Below are positions 20,560 to 30,111 of a stretch of 64,000 nucleotides of DNA, piece after piece; within the stretch, counting starts at the first letter, position 1; every line of letters begins with the position of its first letter. The DNA is from Chitinophaga sp. E66. GTDB lineage: Bacteria > Bacteroidota > Bacteroidia > Chitinophagales > Chitinophagaceae. A program made the translations under genes and the position numbers. The notes beneath the pieces are model-generated. The model was not told where the DNA came from. It saw nothing but the letters and a program-made list of their open reading frames with translations, and ran no database searches. Location: the NCBI GenBank assembly GCA_019285755.1, contig CP079103.1:2356001-2420000 (forward strand), in the 5' to 3' direction.

Positions 20560-21351
20560 TTAATAAATTGTAGGCACCAAACCGCCTTCCACTGGATAGC
20601 GGCGCCATTGGTGGCTGCTGAAACCGGGCTGGCGATATAAGCGATCATGCTGGCGATCTCCGACACATCCGCAAACCGCTGGATGAGGGAGCTGGGGCGC
20701 ATGTCTTTAAAGAAGTTCTTTTCGGCCTCTTCGGGAGATACGCCTTGTTCGGTGGCCAGTTTTGCCAGGAAGTCGAGGACGCCTTCTGATTTGGTAGGGC
20801 CGGGGAGGATTGTGTTGACGGTAACGCCGGTGTTCTTTGTCCGCTCCGCCAGTCCGCGGCTTACCGCCAGCTGGGCGGTCTTGGTCATACCATAATGGAT
20901 CATTTCACTGGGGATCATGATGGAAGACTCGCTGGAAATGAAGATGATGCGGCCCCAGTTGTTGGCGATCATCTTCGGGAAGAAATGCCTCGACAAACGT
21001 ACCCCGCTCATAACGTTCACCTCGAAGAAACGGTACCAGTCTTCATCCGGGATATCTTCAAATGCTTTTGGTTCAAAGATGCCGGCATTGTTGACGAGAA
21101 TGTCTGTCGAAGGCAGTTTGTCCATCAGCTGCTGAACTTCGTCCAGCTTCGTGAAATCTGCAGCAATGCCAGACACAGGGCTATTGGGGACAAGGCCTTT
21201 CAGCTTCTCCACGGCTTCATTGACACGCGCATCGGTTCTGCCGTTGATGATGACGGTAGCACCTTCCTGTAAAAGGAGCTTAGCGGCGGCAAACCCGATT
21301 CCTGGTGCTGCCGCTGATGAATGCGGTTTTTCCTTTCAGATGTAAGTCCAT
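20560..21351 (-). CDS. Short-chain dehydrogenase/reductase, frameshifted
   Basis: About 263 residues. It starts MDLHLKGKTAFISGS at 21351, with the Rossmann glycine motif broken by a missing base near 21299. Family motifs follow: DILVNNAGIFEP (NNAG), GRIIFISSES (catalytic Ser) and MIHYGMTKTAQLAVSRG (YxxxK). The C-terminus is shifted near 20600 and should read VEGGLVPTIY, a usual SDR ending, with the stop at 20560. NAD(P)-dependent oxidation or reduction of an unknown substrate. It is 17 bp after the membrane-protein gene that ends at 21369, so it is probably in the same minus-strand transcript. Confidence 0.87.
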
Positions 21352-21368
21352 ATGCACAATTTTTAAGT

Positions 21369-22516
21369 TTAAAATTCTCCGCCTGCGCCTCCGCCGCCGC
21401 CGGAGCCACCTCCAAAGCGGAGGGATTCTTCGGGTTGCGGGGTATGTTGCATCGTTTCTGCGATGATGAGCCCTTCGAGTTGCTCGGCGCCAAAGCTTCG
21501 GGTATGCATCGCTTTAGTGGTAAAGCCTTTTTCGGCGTTTTCAAGTATCTGTGAACCAGGTAAGATACGGCGATCAGGCCAATTCCTCCTAATACCATCG
21601 CGGTTTCGATGGGCATCACGGCATGATATGCCCTAATGGTGAACACGGCTGCCGCGATCAGTACGAGCCCTGTGGCCGGGGGATCCTGTCTTTCTTTGCA
21701 GCCCCATCCAGATATATACCAGCGGCAGCAGAACGGATAATGTCCAGAAAAGCCATGGGACGGGAGGTTCGCCCTCCAGTCCTAACAATCCCATTCCGGC
21801 CTGGTGAACGACGTAGTAATTGCCTGCCATGTAAAAGGTCAATAGCCCCGCAAACCGTAAGACCGAAAGGGCCAGGTCATAGTGCCGGAACCGGAATTGC
21901 TTTTGCATGTGTGAGAACGTAAAGTACCCGGCTGCGGAAACGCCCATCAGCAAGAAAGGTAACACATACCTCGCTCCCGGCAGGTACCCGACGGCCGAGT
22001 ATATGATCATCAGGATGCCGCATATCCAGACACAGGCCGCAACCACCGCGTCTGCCGTACGGACGATCAGCCAGCTGCCGGCCAGCGTCATCAGGAAGTA
22101 AAAGGGGATATTAAGGAGGCGTCTTCCAGCAGCCAGAACAACCCCGTCCCGATAAGAACGGCGGTCATCCAGGTGAGGCCATCATCTACCCCTGAACGAT
22201 AATGATTGCGCTCTTTCATCCACAGTTCCAGGGCGCCATAAGTGAGCAGGCCCCAAATGAACAGGAATGTACCGAAGTTGCGGAGGATGCCGTCGGCCAT
22301 GACCAGGGCAAAGAACCCGATGATGAGCATCACGCAAAGGATGGTGGCGATCATCAATCCTACGCGTACAAATATGTTCGGCGAATACAGTTTGTCCGGA
22401 TGTGCGGCTTTGATCCGCGCCGAGGTCTCATCCGAAATGATCCCTTCCGCAGCGGCGTTGTCCGTATCCTGGCCGATCAGGCGGTTATCGAGTTGAGCGG
22501 TATTATAGATGAGCAT
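21369..22516 (-). CDS. Polytopic membrane protein with glycine-rich tail (DUF4401-like), frameshifted
   Basis: About 380 residues with roughly nine to ten membrane segments in three frame pieces (breaks near 22100, 21695 and 21515). After a soluble N-terminal helix region (IISDETSARIKAAHPDK) come hydrophobic segments such as VGLMIATILCVMLIIGFFAL and WLFWTLSVLLPLVYIWMGL. The C-terminus is soluble and ends in a run of glycines (FGGGSGGGGGAGGEF). Its start overlaps the upstream DUF2157 gene by 14 bp, so the two are translated together. Such pairs are known in Bacteroidota as predicted membrane proteins of unknown function. The DUF assignment is from general resemblance and is not certain. Confidence 0.7.
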
Positions 22517-23495
22517 CCTGCCTGAGTTTACGGTTGAGGTGAATGAGTAGCCTTGCCATGGCGATTGAAGAGAAGATCAGGTACAAGACGGCAATGTAGA
22601 TAGCGCCTTCTTCCAGTACTTCCAGGAATGCATAAGGGCGAATATCACGAGGTATCCCAGCCCGATATATGCGTAGATCATAGTGATTAACAGGAAGTAG
22701 AACGAGCGCAGGCGGACACCCAGTTGATAATAAAACACGAGTGCTGCCATCAGGGCGGGCGTATAAAACAGCAGCCATCCATCTTCCAGGAACATGCCAG
22801 ACAAGGCTCCGATGCAGAAGATATGTACCGCAAAGTTGTAATAGGTAAAGGCGAAATGCGCTTTCCTGTTAAAATGCCTGCTGGCTATCCCCGAGAGGGC
22901 AAGTATAAGCCCCACTATCAGCGCCGTATTGATCAGCCTTCGTTCCAGCCCAAATGCGTTATCCGTGAGGATATGCATGGGCGTAATGGCGACGCCCATC
23001 CACGCCGCGAAGTTCGTAATGGCGAGGCTCAGTACGCCCAGGTGATCGAAATAATAAGCGCAGAAAAACAAGACGATCATGGGGATGAAGGTTGCGCTCC
23101 CAATCGGTGCCCGAATACTTCGTATTGTCCCTGCAGGTAAGTGATGAACGATATGAACAGGAGGCAGCCCAGAAGCACCACGTAATCCCACCAGGCATTG
23201 GGCGATTCCGCCTTGCCCCAGGTAAAGGATTGCCGCTGCCGGTTGGCATACCAGAAGCACGCGCCGCACAGGAGACCGATACCGGCTAAGATCGCCTGGT
23301 GGCCGATGGTGTCGATGTTTTTGTAGATAAGGGCGCCAGGCCGCCGCTCAGGAGCAGCACGCCCAGGTAAAGCAGTGTTTTAAGCTCCCAATGGAGGGAG
23401 AACAGCCTGCTTACGGATTGCGCCTCCAGCCGGTGGCGCTCCGTATCGGTCAGTAGCCCTTCGTCGGACAACCGGCGGATAAATTCAATTCGCAT
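22503..23495 (-). CDS. DUF2157-type polytopic membrane protein, frameshifted
   Basis: About 330 residues. The N-terminal soluble part (MRIEFIRRLSDEGLLTDTERHRLEAQ) followed by LFSLHWELKTLLYLGVLLLSGGL is the typical DUF2157 start. Roughly ten hydrophobic segments follow (for example MIVLFFCAYYFDHLGVLSLA and LFYTPALMAALVFYYQLGV). Breaks near 23335, 23110 and 22635 divide it. Function unknown. It starts 21 bp after the pirin stop and overlaps the next membrane-protein gene by 14 bp. Confidence 0.75.
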
Positions 23496-23516
23496 AGGTG
23501 GGGTTTGGATGTGCTA

Positions 23517-24369
23517 TCAATATTCGAGTGTCCCGAAAACGCCGTTGCGGTAATCTTCCAGCGCTTGTTCCACTTCTTCGGCCGTGTTCATGACAAAATT
23601 GTCTTTGGCCGCGATGGGTTCATTAATGGGTTCGCCTGTGAGAAAAAGGATGCCGGCGTCGCTGGAAGCAATTACTTCAATTTCGTCTCCAGCGGTATCG
23701 AAAACATATAACTGGTGCATGGCGGCGGGCGTGCCATTGACGGTCACTTCTCCACGGAAGATATACAACAGGGCCGGATCTCCCGGGCGGGCAGACAACT
23801 GAACGGCTTTACCCGCGTCGATAGTGCCGATGATGGCCGTGACAGGGGTAAAGCTCTTCATAGGGCTCCGTTTTCCCTCCAGTTCGCCGATGGCCAGCCG
23901 GAGCTGCACGCCTTCCTGTTCGAGGACGAATGGGAGCTGTTCCGCCGTGGCGGCCTGGTAATAAGGCTCGTCCCATTTATGGGCTTTGGGCACGTTTAGC
24001 CAGATCTGGATCATTTCCCAGTTGCCCCGCGCGCGAGCATGGCCTGAGTGGGGCCTTCGCTATGGAGGAGCCCTTTCCCGGCAAACATCCACTGGATACC
24101 GCCGTCTGTAATGGTACCGGTATGGCCGGCATTATCCATATGATAGCCTTCCCCGCTGATCATAAACGTGATCGGGGAGAAGCCGCGGTGCGGATGGGGT
24201 GGATGCGCATGGCGGCGCCCGGCGCTATGGTTTCTGGTCCGATATGGTGTATGACGATAAACGGATTGGCGAATCTGAAATCCTTATGGGGAAGCGGTTG
24301 TATCACCGTTTCTTCCGGGGTAATCTGCTTGGCCCTGCCGGTCAGTACATGGGCAATGTTCTTCTTCAT
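23517..24369 (-). CDS. Pirin-family protein, frameshifted
   Basis: About 284 residues in a bicupin fold. Start MKKNIAHVLTGRAKQITPEE at 24369. The metal-binding cupin motifs HPHPHRGFSPITFMISGE and AGKGLLHSEGP (His and Glu ligands) are recovered by correcting missing bases near 24203 and 24030. The C-terminal cupin has LLYIFRGEVTVNG and DAGILFLTGEPINEPI. Pirins are iron proteins; some act as quercetinases or redox regulators. An exact TAnnTTTG box lies at 24393-24400. It is probably the first gene of the minus-strand run down to 19818. Confidence 0.9.
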
Positions 24370-24392
24370 GGGTTTCAGTTTTATGGAGCTAA

Positions 24393-24400
24393 CAAATGTA
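24393..24400 (-). promoter_or_regulatory. -7 box of the pirin gene
   Basis: On the minus strand this reads TACATTTG, an exact match to the Bacteroidota TAnnTTTG -7 element. It lies 23 bp upstream of the pirin ATG. No clear TTG -33 element. Confidence 0.55.
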
Positions 24401-24480
24401 GGGGTTTGACAGCCGTTAAAAAATACGATTGTCCCGGGCGGCAGGAGTTTTCTGCCGTCAACCGGCTGCCCTGAATAAGT

Positions 24481-24502
24481 AAGGCCCGGAAAACCGGGCC
24501 TT
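24481..24502. terminator. Perfect 9-bp hairpin in the divergent intergenic region
   Basis: AAGGCCCGG pairs with CCGGGCCTT around an AAAA loop. It resembles a terminator but no gene points into it from either side and its T run is weak. It could be a leftover terminator or a small repeat. Confidence 0.4.
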
Positions 24503-24675
24503 GTCGATACTTCAATCTAAAATAATGCTACTAATGATTACGGGTCACGCATGATAATTTCTGAGTGCTCGTGCAAATTAAACCCATTCTATCCACTCCA
24601 GGCAGCGAGCAAATACGTGATTACATGCGTATTAATACGCATTGTCCTGAAAGTTGCCGATGTCAATTAAAATAC

Positions 24676-24704
24676 TTGACAATAGCAAATAAGTTGGTAA
24701 TTTG
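24676..24704 (+). promoter_or_regulatory. Probable promoter of the MarR-GNAT gene
   Basis: TTG at 24676-24678 is followed after 19 nt by TAATTTG (24698-24704), close to the Bacteroidota TTG/TAnnTTTG consensus. It is 17 bp from the ATG, giving a very short leader. Confidence 0.45.
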
Positions 24705-24721
24705 CGGCAAATAGCAGAGAT

Positions 24722-25649
24722 ATGTCAGATCAGGGAATTATAGCGGATATCCGCCAGTTTAACAGGTTTTACACCGCCCAGCTGGGTCTGTTGCAGCAGC
24801 ATATTTTTGACAGCGAGTATTCGCTGGCGGAGGTACGGGTGCTGTATGAGATCAATTTTAACAAACAGACCAAGGCAGCCGGTATCAGTGAGGCGCTCCA
24901 GATGGATGCGGGCTACCTCAGCCGGATCCTCCGCAAATTGGAAAAGGCAGGCCTGGTGCTGAAGCATCCGCTACCGGAAGACGGCCGTTCGTCATACCTC
25001 ACCCTGTCTGACCGCGGCCGGCGGCTCATGACGAAAATGGGTACGCTGTCTGATGGTCAGATCCGCGAAATGCTGACACACCTTTCCGAAGATGAACAGC
25101 AGGCCGTGGGCCGGTCCATGCGTGAACTTCGCCGCCTGCTGGGTGCGCCCGGCGGCGGGATACAGATGGAGCAGGTTGAGATCCGGACCGATCTGCGTCC
25201 GGGCGACCTGGGGATATCATCAGTCTACATGGACAGCTGTACGCCAAAGAATATAACTACGGCCTGGCATTCGAACAATATGTACTGGAAACGATCCACG
25301 ATTTTATGAAACAATACAGCCCGCAGCGCGACCGTATCTGGCTGGCGGCCAGTCAGGGCCGGTTGGCCGGCATGGTAGCGATCCAGCACCGGGAGAACAA
25401 ACAGGCCCAATTGCGCTGGTTCCTGCTCCGCCCCGAGTTCAGGGGCATAGGGTTGGGCAAGGCGCTGATGCGGCAGGCGATGGATTTTTGCCGTGCGCAG
25501 CGCTTTAAGAAGGTCTACCTGCTTACGACTGAACAACAGACTACTGCGGGCGCCCTGTATAAGAAGTGGGGTTCGTGAAAAAGGAATCCATTCCCGCAAA
25601 GCTATGGGGGCACGATTTGTTTGAGGAACGATATGAATGCGTCCTATAG
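24722..25649 (+). CDS. MarR-GNAT fusion: HTH regulator with N-acetyltransferase domain, frameshifted
   Basis: About 309 residues. Residues 1-145 form a MarR winged helix (YSLAEVRVLYEI, MDAGYLSRILRKLEKAGLVLK, DGRSSYLTLSDRG). Residues about 160-309 form a GNAT acetyltransferase with the acetyl-CoA motif LRPEFRGIGLGKALMRQAM (Q/RxxGxG/A). Breaks lie near 25212 and 25572; the end reads GHDLFEERYECVL with the stop at 25647-25649. Such fusions exist in many bacteria, where the GNAT part may sense or modify a small molecule that controls binding. Target genes are unknown. It stands alone, convergent with the acyltransferase gene 3 bp downstream. Confidence 0.9.
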
Positions 25650-25652
25650 GTA

Positions 25653-26841
25653 TCACACATAACTCAGCCACCAGCTGCGGTGGTTGCGCTTGTAGTTGGC
25701 AAAGCGCTTACACGGGACATACAGTACCGCAACCACCACTATCCATATCAGATAAACCACCGGTAGCGAATACCCGAATGCGGCGGGCCTGAACAGGAAG
25801 GGCGTGTTCGGGTCCACGATTTCGGCGGCGGTATACCCGCTGGCGAAAAACGCGACTACGGTAAGGGTGTGTATAATGTAAAAGTGAAGCACGTAGTAAT
25901 AGAAGGGAACGCTCCCGTACACTTTGCAGATAGCTGTAAATCCGTTGCGCGCATGTTCAAGCGCAGCCAGCGCCAGGAGCCCTGGCCCGATGGTAGCGCA
26001 TACATAGAGGAGCGAGGGGGATATTTCTGCACATTAAAGAAAGAGAACAGCGTTTGCTGCAGGGTAGGCCAGGCCTCCCAGCGCAGCGGGTCCCCGTAAA
26101 TGTTCAGCGCTCTCAGCAGGAAGAACGTCCCGATCATTCCCGTGCCGGCCGTCACTAACACGGCCCTCCGCATCCGGGGCGTCACATCCCCGAAAATACC
26201 CTTCCGCAGCCATATCCCAATAACATCACCCCGATCCATGGGAGGAATGGATATAACACAATGGCCACGTGACCGGGAAATATCGTATGCGGCGCATACG
26301 TGGGCTTATGCGCGAACTCCCACAGCAAGCCTGGCCGGAAGCCCGGCTGCGCTTCGTAGAAATCCAGGATATTATGTGACAAGGTGATGGCTGCGCCTAT
26401 GGCGAGTATGGCTCCCCATGGCAACCAAACGAGCAAAGAAAGCGCCAGGAAGCTGACCCCGATTGCCCAGATCACCTGCAAAAAGAAAACACTGAAGAGG
26501 GGATTGAAAGATAAGCCCAAAGAAACGATCGTCACTTCCACCAGGATCAGCCATAATCCACGGGTGAGCAGGAATTTGCTGATCTCTGCCTTGCTTTTGC
26601 GGCCGTTCATAAGGTATACCGAAAGCCCGGAAAGAAAGACGAATATCGGGGCGCAGAAGTGCGTGACCCAGCGCGTGAGATACAACGCGGTATGCGTGGT
26701 TTCCGGATTCAGCGGGTCGGAGGTCATGGCGCCCTCGTGGAAGAAATCGCGCACGTGATCCAGCGCCATGAGGATCATCACAATGCCACGCAGCACATCA
26801 ATGGAATAGACCCGTTCCCGGGTGGGGTTTTGCAGTTCCAT
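25653..26841 (-). CDS. DUF1624/heparan-alpha-glucosaminide acetyltransferase-like membrane protein, frameshifted
   Basis: About 396 residues with ten or so membrane segments. The N-terminus RVYSIDVLRGIVMILMALDHVRDFFHEG is the hallmark of the DUF1624 group, which includes lysosomal HGSNAT-like acetyltransferases; the conserved ALDHVRDFF carries the likely catalytic His. Breaks near 26225 and 26000-25900 split it in three. The C-terminal segment FYYYVLHFYIIHTLTVVAFF is typical. It probably transfers acetyl groups from cytoplasmic acetyl-CoA to a sugar or another acceptor across the membrane. It is a single gene, and its upstream 150 bp hold nothing I can name. Confidence 0.83.
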
Positions 26842-26965
26842 GGCATAGAATTATGCCCGAATATAACCAATTCCGGCCGGGTGAAATAATCCTATGTATT
26901 TTAAAATAAATATATATTTTCGTGCCTGATACCGGCAACGGTACTTTTAACCATTTCCTAGTTAG

Positions 26966-26989
26966 AAACGCCGCTTTTTAGCGGCGTTT
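26966..26989 (-). terminator. Terminator after the DinB-family gene
   Basis: AAACGCCGCT (26966-26975) pairs perfectly with AGCGGCGTTT (26980-26989) over a 4-nt loop. It begins 4 bp past the DinB stop on the minus strand. Confidence 0.85.
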
Positions 26990-26993
26990 TCCA

Positions 26994-27457
26994 TTATGAT
27001 TCAGCGTATTTGCGTAGCAGGACGATCTGGCCCAGGTGATAGGCCGCATGCTGCAGGATGCCCTGCATGTAGTAATAAGCATTGTGTTGCGTATTCGGCA
27101 CGTTCGACCAGAGCTTTTCTTCCGGGAAATTCTGATCGTTTCCACCATATGGGTAACGGAGTGCCCGAAACGCTGGAGGGTGGCCTGCCAGTTGTTTTCT
27201 CCATGGTTCTCCGGGAAGTAAAAGTCGGGGAGGTCGCCTTCCTGTTCAGGTTTTTCACCTTTTAGTTTGCGGTCTACGTTCTGATGCCAGAAAATAAGGT
27301 GGTTGACCAGTTCCCAGATGTTATGCGAAGTGTCGAACCGGCGGGATGCTTGTTTGGCGTCCAGTTCGCTGAGGTGTTCCATGAATGTAACGTCGAGCCA
27401 GGGCTGCCCCTGGTACAGATGCTGCAAGGCTTCGGATAGCACTACGGGTAAAGACAT
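26994..27457 (-). CDS. DinB-superfamily protein, one frameshift
   Basis: About 154 residues of a four-helix bundle. Start MSLPVVLSEALQHLYQGQPW at 27457. Possible metal-site histidines are in NIWELVNHLIFWHQNV (about residue 50) and the C-terminal ILQHAAYHLGQIVLLRKYAES, which is reached by correcting a missing base near 27140. The family includes thiol S-transferases (bacillithiol, mycothiol) and proteins of unknown function. Context gives no hint. It is divergent from the acyl-CoA carboxylase gene at 27638. Confidence 0.85.
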
Positions 27458-27637
27458 ATGGTTAGATTTTAGGTATAACGTGCAATTAATGTTCCACTTC
27501 TGTGGATATTCTTCCAAATTTAACACTACTTTAGAGATGGATCAGTAACATCCGGCACCTTTATCTATAACCATCGCGACGCCTGATTTCCATTCCCTAA
27601 ATTCCCTTACATTTAATCCTCAATTCAAAGCCACATT

Positions 27638-29270
27638 ATGGATATTAAGCAAATGGAATTCAACCGTAACGAGGATCAATTGCGCATGCTTGTCAGCACC
27701 ATGAAACAACGACTGGCCGTGATAGAACAAGGGGCGGAAAGAAAGCCCTCGAGAAAGTGCGCCAACGCGGTAAACTGACTCCCCGCGAACGCATCCACCA
27801 ACTTATCGATAAAAACACACCCTTCCTGGAGCTCGGCGCTTTTACCGCATACGAAATGTACCCTGAGCACGGCGGCTGCCCCGCTGGCGGCACCGTGGCG
27901 GGACTGGGCCACGTCAGCGGCCGTCTTTGCATGATCGTTGCCAACGATATGACCGTTAAAGCCGGGGCCTGGTTCCCGCTTACCGGCAAAAAGAACCTTC
28001 GTATGCAAGAGATCGCCATGGAAAACAAACTACCCGTTATTTACCTGGTAGACTCCGCGGGCGTATACCTTCCCATGCAAGATGAGATCTTCCTGACAAA
28101 GAGCACTTCGGCCGCATCTTCCGCAACAACGCCAAATGAGCGCCATGGGCATCACCCAGATAGCCGCCGTTATGGGCAGCTGCGTGGCCGGTGGCGCTTA
28201 TCTGCCCATTATGAGCGATGAAGTGCTGATGGTGGAAGGCAACGGCTCCATTTTCCTGGCAGGCCCTTACCTCGTAAAGGCAGCCATCGGCGAAGATATC
28301 GATGCTGAAACCCTTGGCGGCGCCGTTACCCACACTGAAATCTCCGGTATCGCCGATTATAAATTTAAAACCGATCAGGAATGCCTGGATCGCATCCGCA
28401 GCATCGTGTCCCGCATCGGTAAACCGGAATCCGCGGGATTCGACCGGATCGCTCCTGTAGCGCCGGAGAAAAGTGACGATGAGATATATGGCCTCATTCC
28501 GGCCGATAGCTCAAAGTCGTATGACGTCAGGGAAGTGATCGACAGGATCGTCGACGGATCTGTTTTTGAAGAATACAAGGAAGACTTTGGCAAAACTATC
28601 CTTTGCGGATACGCCCGTATAGAGGGATGGGCCGTGGGCATCGTCGCCAACCAGCGCAAAATGGTGAAAACGAAGAAAGGCGAGATGCAAATGGGCGGCG
28701 TCATCTACAACGACTCAGCCGATAAGGCCGCCCGTTTCATCATGAATTGCAATCAAAAAAGATTCCCTGGTTTTCCTGCAGGATGTAACTGGGTTTATGG
28801 TTGGCAGTCGCTCCGAGCACGCCGGCATCATCAAAGACGGGGCGAAGCTGGTCAACGCCGTAAGCAACAGCGTGGTGCCCAAGATCACCGTCATCATTGG
28901 TAATTCCTATGGCGCGGGCAATTATGCCATGTGCGGCAAAGCTTACGATCCCCGGTTCATCTTCGCCTGGCCCAACGCTAAAATTGCGGTCATGGGCGGC
29001 GAACAGGCGGCTAAAACGCTCCTGCAGATACAGGTAGCCTCGCTGAAGGCGAAAGGCGAAGAAATCACCCCGGAAGCGGAAGCAAAACTGCTGAAAGAGA
29101 TCACTGACCGATACGACAGCCAGACAACCCCATACTACGCCGCTGCCCGTCTTTGGGTAGATGAGATCATCGACCCCCGTAAAACCCGGGAAACGATCGC
29201 TAAATGCCTGGAAGCGGCAGACCATGCGCCTGTTGAGGAGCCTTTCCGGACAGGGGTGATCCAGGTTTGA
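27638..29270 (+). CDS. Acyl-CoA carboxylase carboxyltransferase (beta) subunit, frameshifted
   Basis: About 543 residues, the usual length for methylcrotonyl/propionyl-CoA carboxylase beta chains. Start MDIKQMEFNRNEDQLRMLVS. Motifs: PRERIHQLIDKNTPFLELG, GGCPAGGTVAGLGHV, IYLVDSAGVYLPMQDEIFPD, GSCVAGGAYLPIMSDE (oxyanion Gly pair, first half) and FLQDVTGFMVGSRSE, GNSYGAGNYAMCG (second half). Breaks near 27735, 28096 and 28760. The order and the MQDEIFPDKEHFGRIFRNN segment are closest to methylcrotonyl-CoA carboxylase (leucine degradation), but the biotin-carrying alpha subunit is not in this window, so the acyl-CoA used is not settled. Confidence 0.9.
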
Positions 29271-29371
29271 GGGTATGCCATCTCCTCTCTTATTACCATT
29301 CCCACGTGACCAAACCGTGACATTGTAAACGAAAAATGTTACTTCTTAACGATTGATTATCAGTAAGCTAT

Positions 29372-29458
29372 CGTCCATCCTCCGTCGATCCTCCGTCGAT
29401 GTCCAGTGAAATCAAGGGTTTGACGGTGTTTCGACGGAGGATCGACGGAGGATGGACG
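29372..29458. repeat. Perfect 28-bp inverted repeat with internal tandem repeats
   Basis: Left arm 29372-29399 and right arm 29431-29458 are exact reverse complements over 28 bp, separated by 31 nt. Each arm contains two copies of a TCCTCCGTCGA-like unit, and a related CGACGGTG half-unit sits in the spacer. There is no T run, so it is not a simple terminator. It fills most of the gap between the carboxylase and rnhA genes; see findings. Confidence 0.92.
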
Positions 29459-29559
29459 GAGGTTTGACGAAGAAGACGGGGTGTTTTGACTCCCTGGAGC
29501 GATCTATTTAACATGTACAGTTAAAATTCCATTATTTTGCGCCCTTAAACAGACAGGCA

Positions 29560-30024
29560 TTGACGAACCAGCACTTGATCATTTATACAGACGGCGCGGC
29601 CCGCGGTAACCCGGGCAGGGGAGGATACGGCATCGTATTGATTTGGGGGAACATCCGCCGGGAACTTTCAGGCGGGTACCGGATGACCACCAATAACCGC
29701 ATGGAGCTCCTTGCCGTTATCGTAGCCCTGGAAGCGCTTACCCGTGAAGGGCTCGCCATCCAGATCTATACAGACAGCCAGTACCTGGTCAATGCCGTGG
29801 AAAAAGGCTGGCTCTGGAACTGGGTGAAGACCGGTTTTAAAGACAAAAAGAACCGCGACCTATGGGAACGCTTCATTCCCCTTTACCGGAAACATAAAGT
29901 CAAATTCAACTGGGTGAAAGGCCATGCCTCCAACCCGGAGAACAACCGCTGCGACCAGCTGGCCACAGCTGCGGCCGATGGCGGCAACCTCCTTGTGGAC
30001 GTGGGTTACGAACAAGGTGAATAA
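29560..30024 (+). CDS. rnhA: Ribonuclease HI
   Basis: Intact 154-residue RNase HI, which removes RNA from RNA-DNA hybrids. The active-site carboxylates are visible: YTDGAARGNPGRGGYG (Asp), NNRMELLAVIVALEAL (Glu), IYTDSQYLVNAVEKGW (Asp) and, near the C-terminus, VKGHASNPENNRCDQLA (His and Asp). The start must be the TTG at 29560: no ATG lies in frame upstream and the next Met falls inside the conserved core. A TATTTTGC box lies 20 bp upstream. It precedes the HlyD/ABC exporter genes by 87 bp with the same orientation. Confidence 0.95.
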   Translation: MTNQHLIIYTDGAARGNPGRGGYGIVLIWGNIRRELSGGYRMTTNNRMELLAVIVALEALTREGLAIQIYTDSQYLVNAVEKGWLWNWVKTGFKDKKNRDLWERFIPLYRKHKVKFNWVKGHASNPENNRCDQLATAAADGGNLLVDVGYEQGE

Positions 30025-30111
30025 TTCCGGAAAATATAGTAAATTAGTCACGTCTTACAGCAATTAACTATTTGAACCGTCGGGCTTCAACTTGAACCTT
30101 GAATCCTGACC

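Larger units (their letters stand above)
24370..24721. other. Intergenic region between divergent pirin and MarR-GNAT genes
   Basis: This 352-bp region holds the pirin promoter box (24393-24400), a 9-bp-stem hairpin (24481-24502) and the MarR-GNAT promoter (24676-24704). The middle (about 24505-24670) is A/T-rich with no convincing open frame or RNA structure that I can see. Confidence 0.6.

Noticed and set aside
19818..21212. A 464-residue fusion of SDR and SGNH hydrolase
   Set aside because: The in-frame join exists only because a base is missing near 20600; the SDR ends normally at 20560 and the hydrolase has its own signal peptide.
24481..24502. Riboswitch or small RNA upstream of the MarR-GNAT gene
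   Set aside because: Only one short perfect hairpin is present, with no conserved RNA pattern or downstream T run on the gene's strand.
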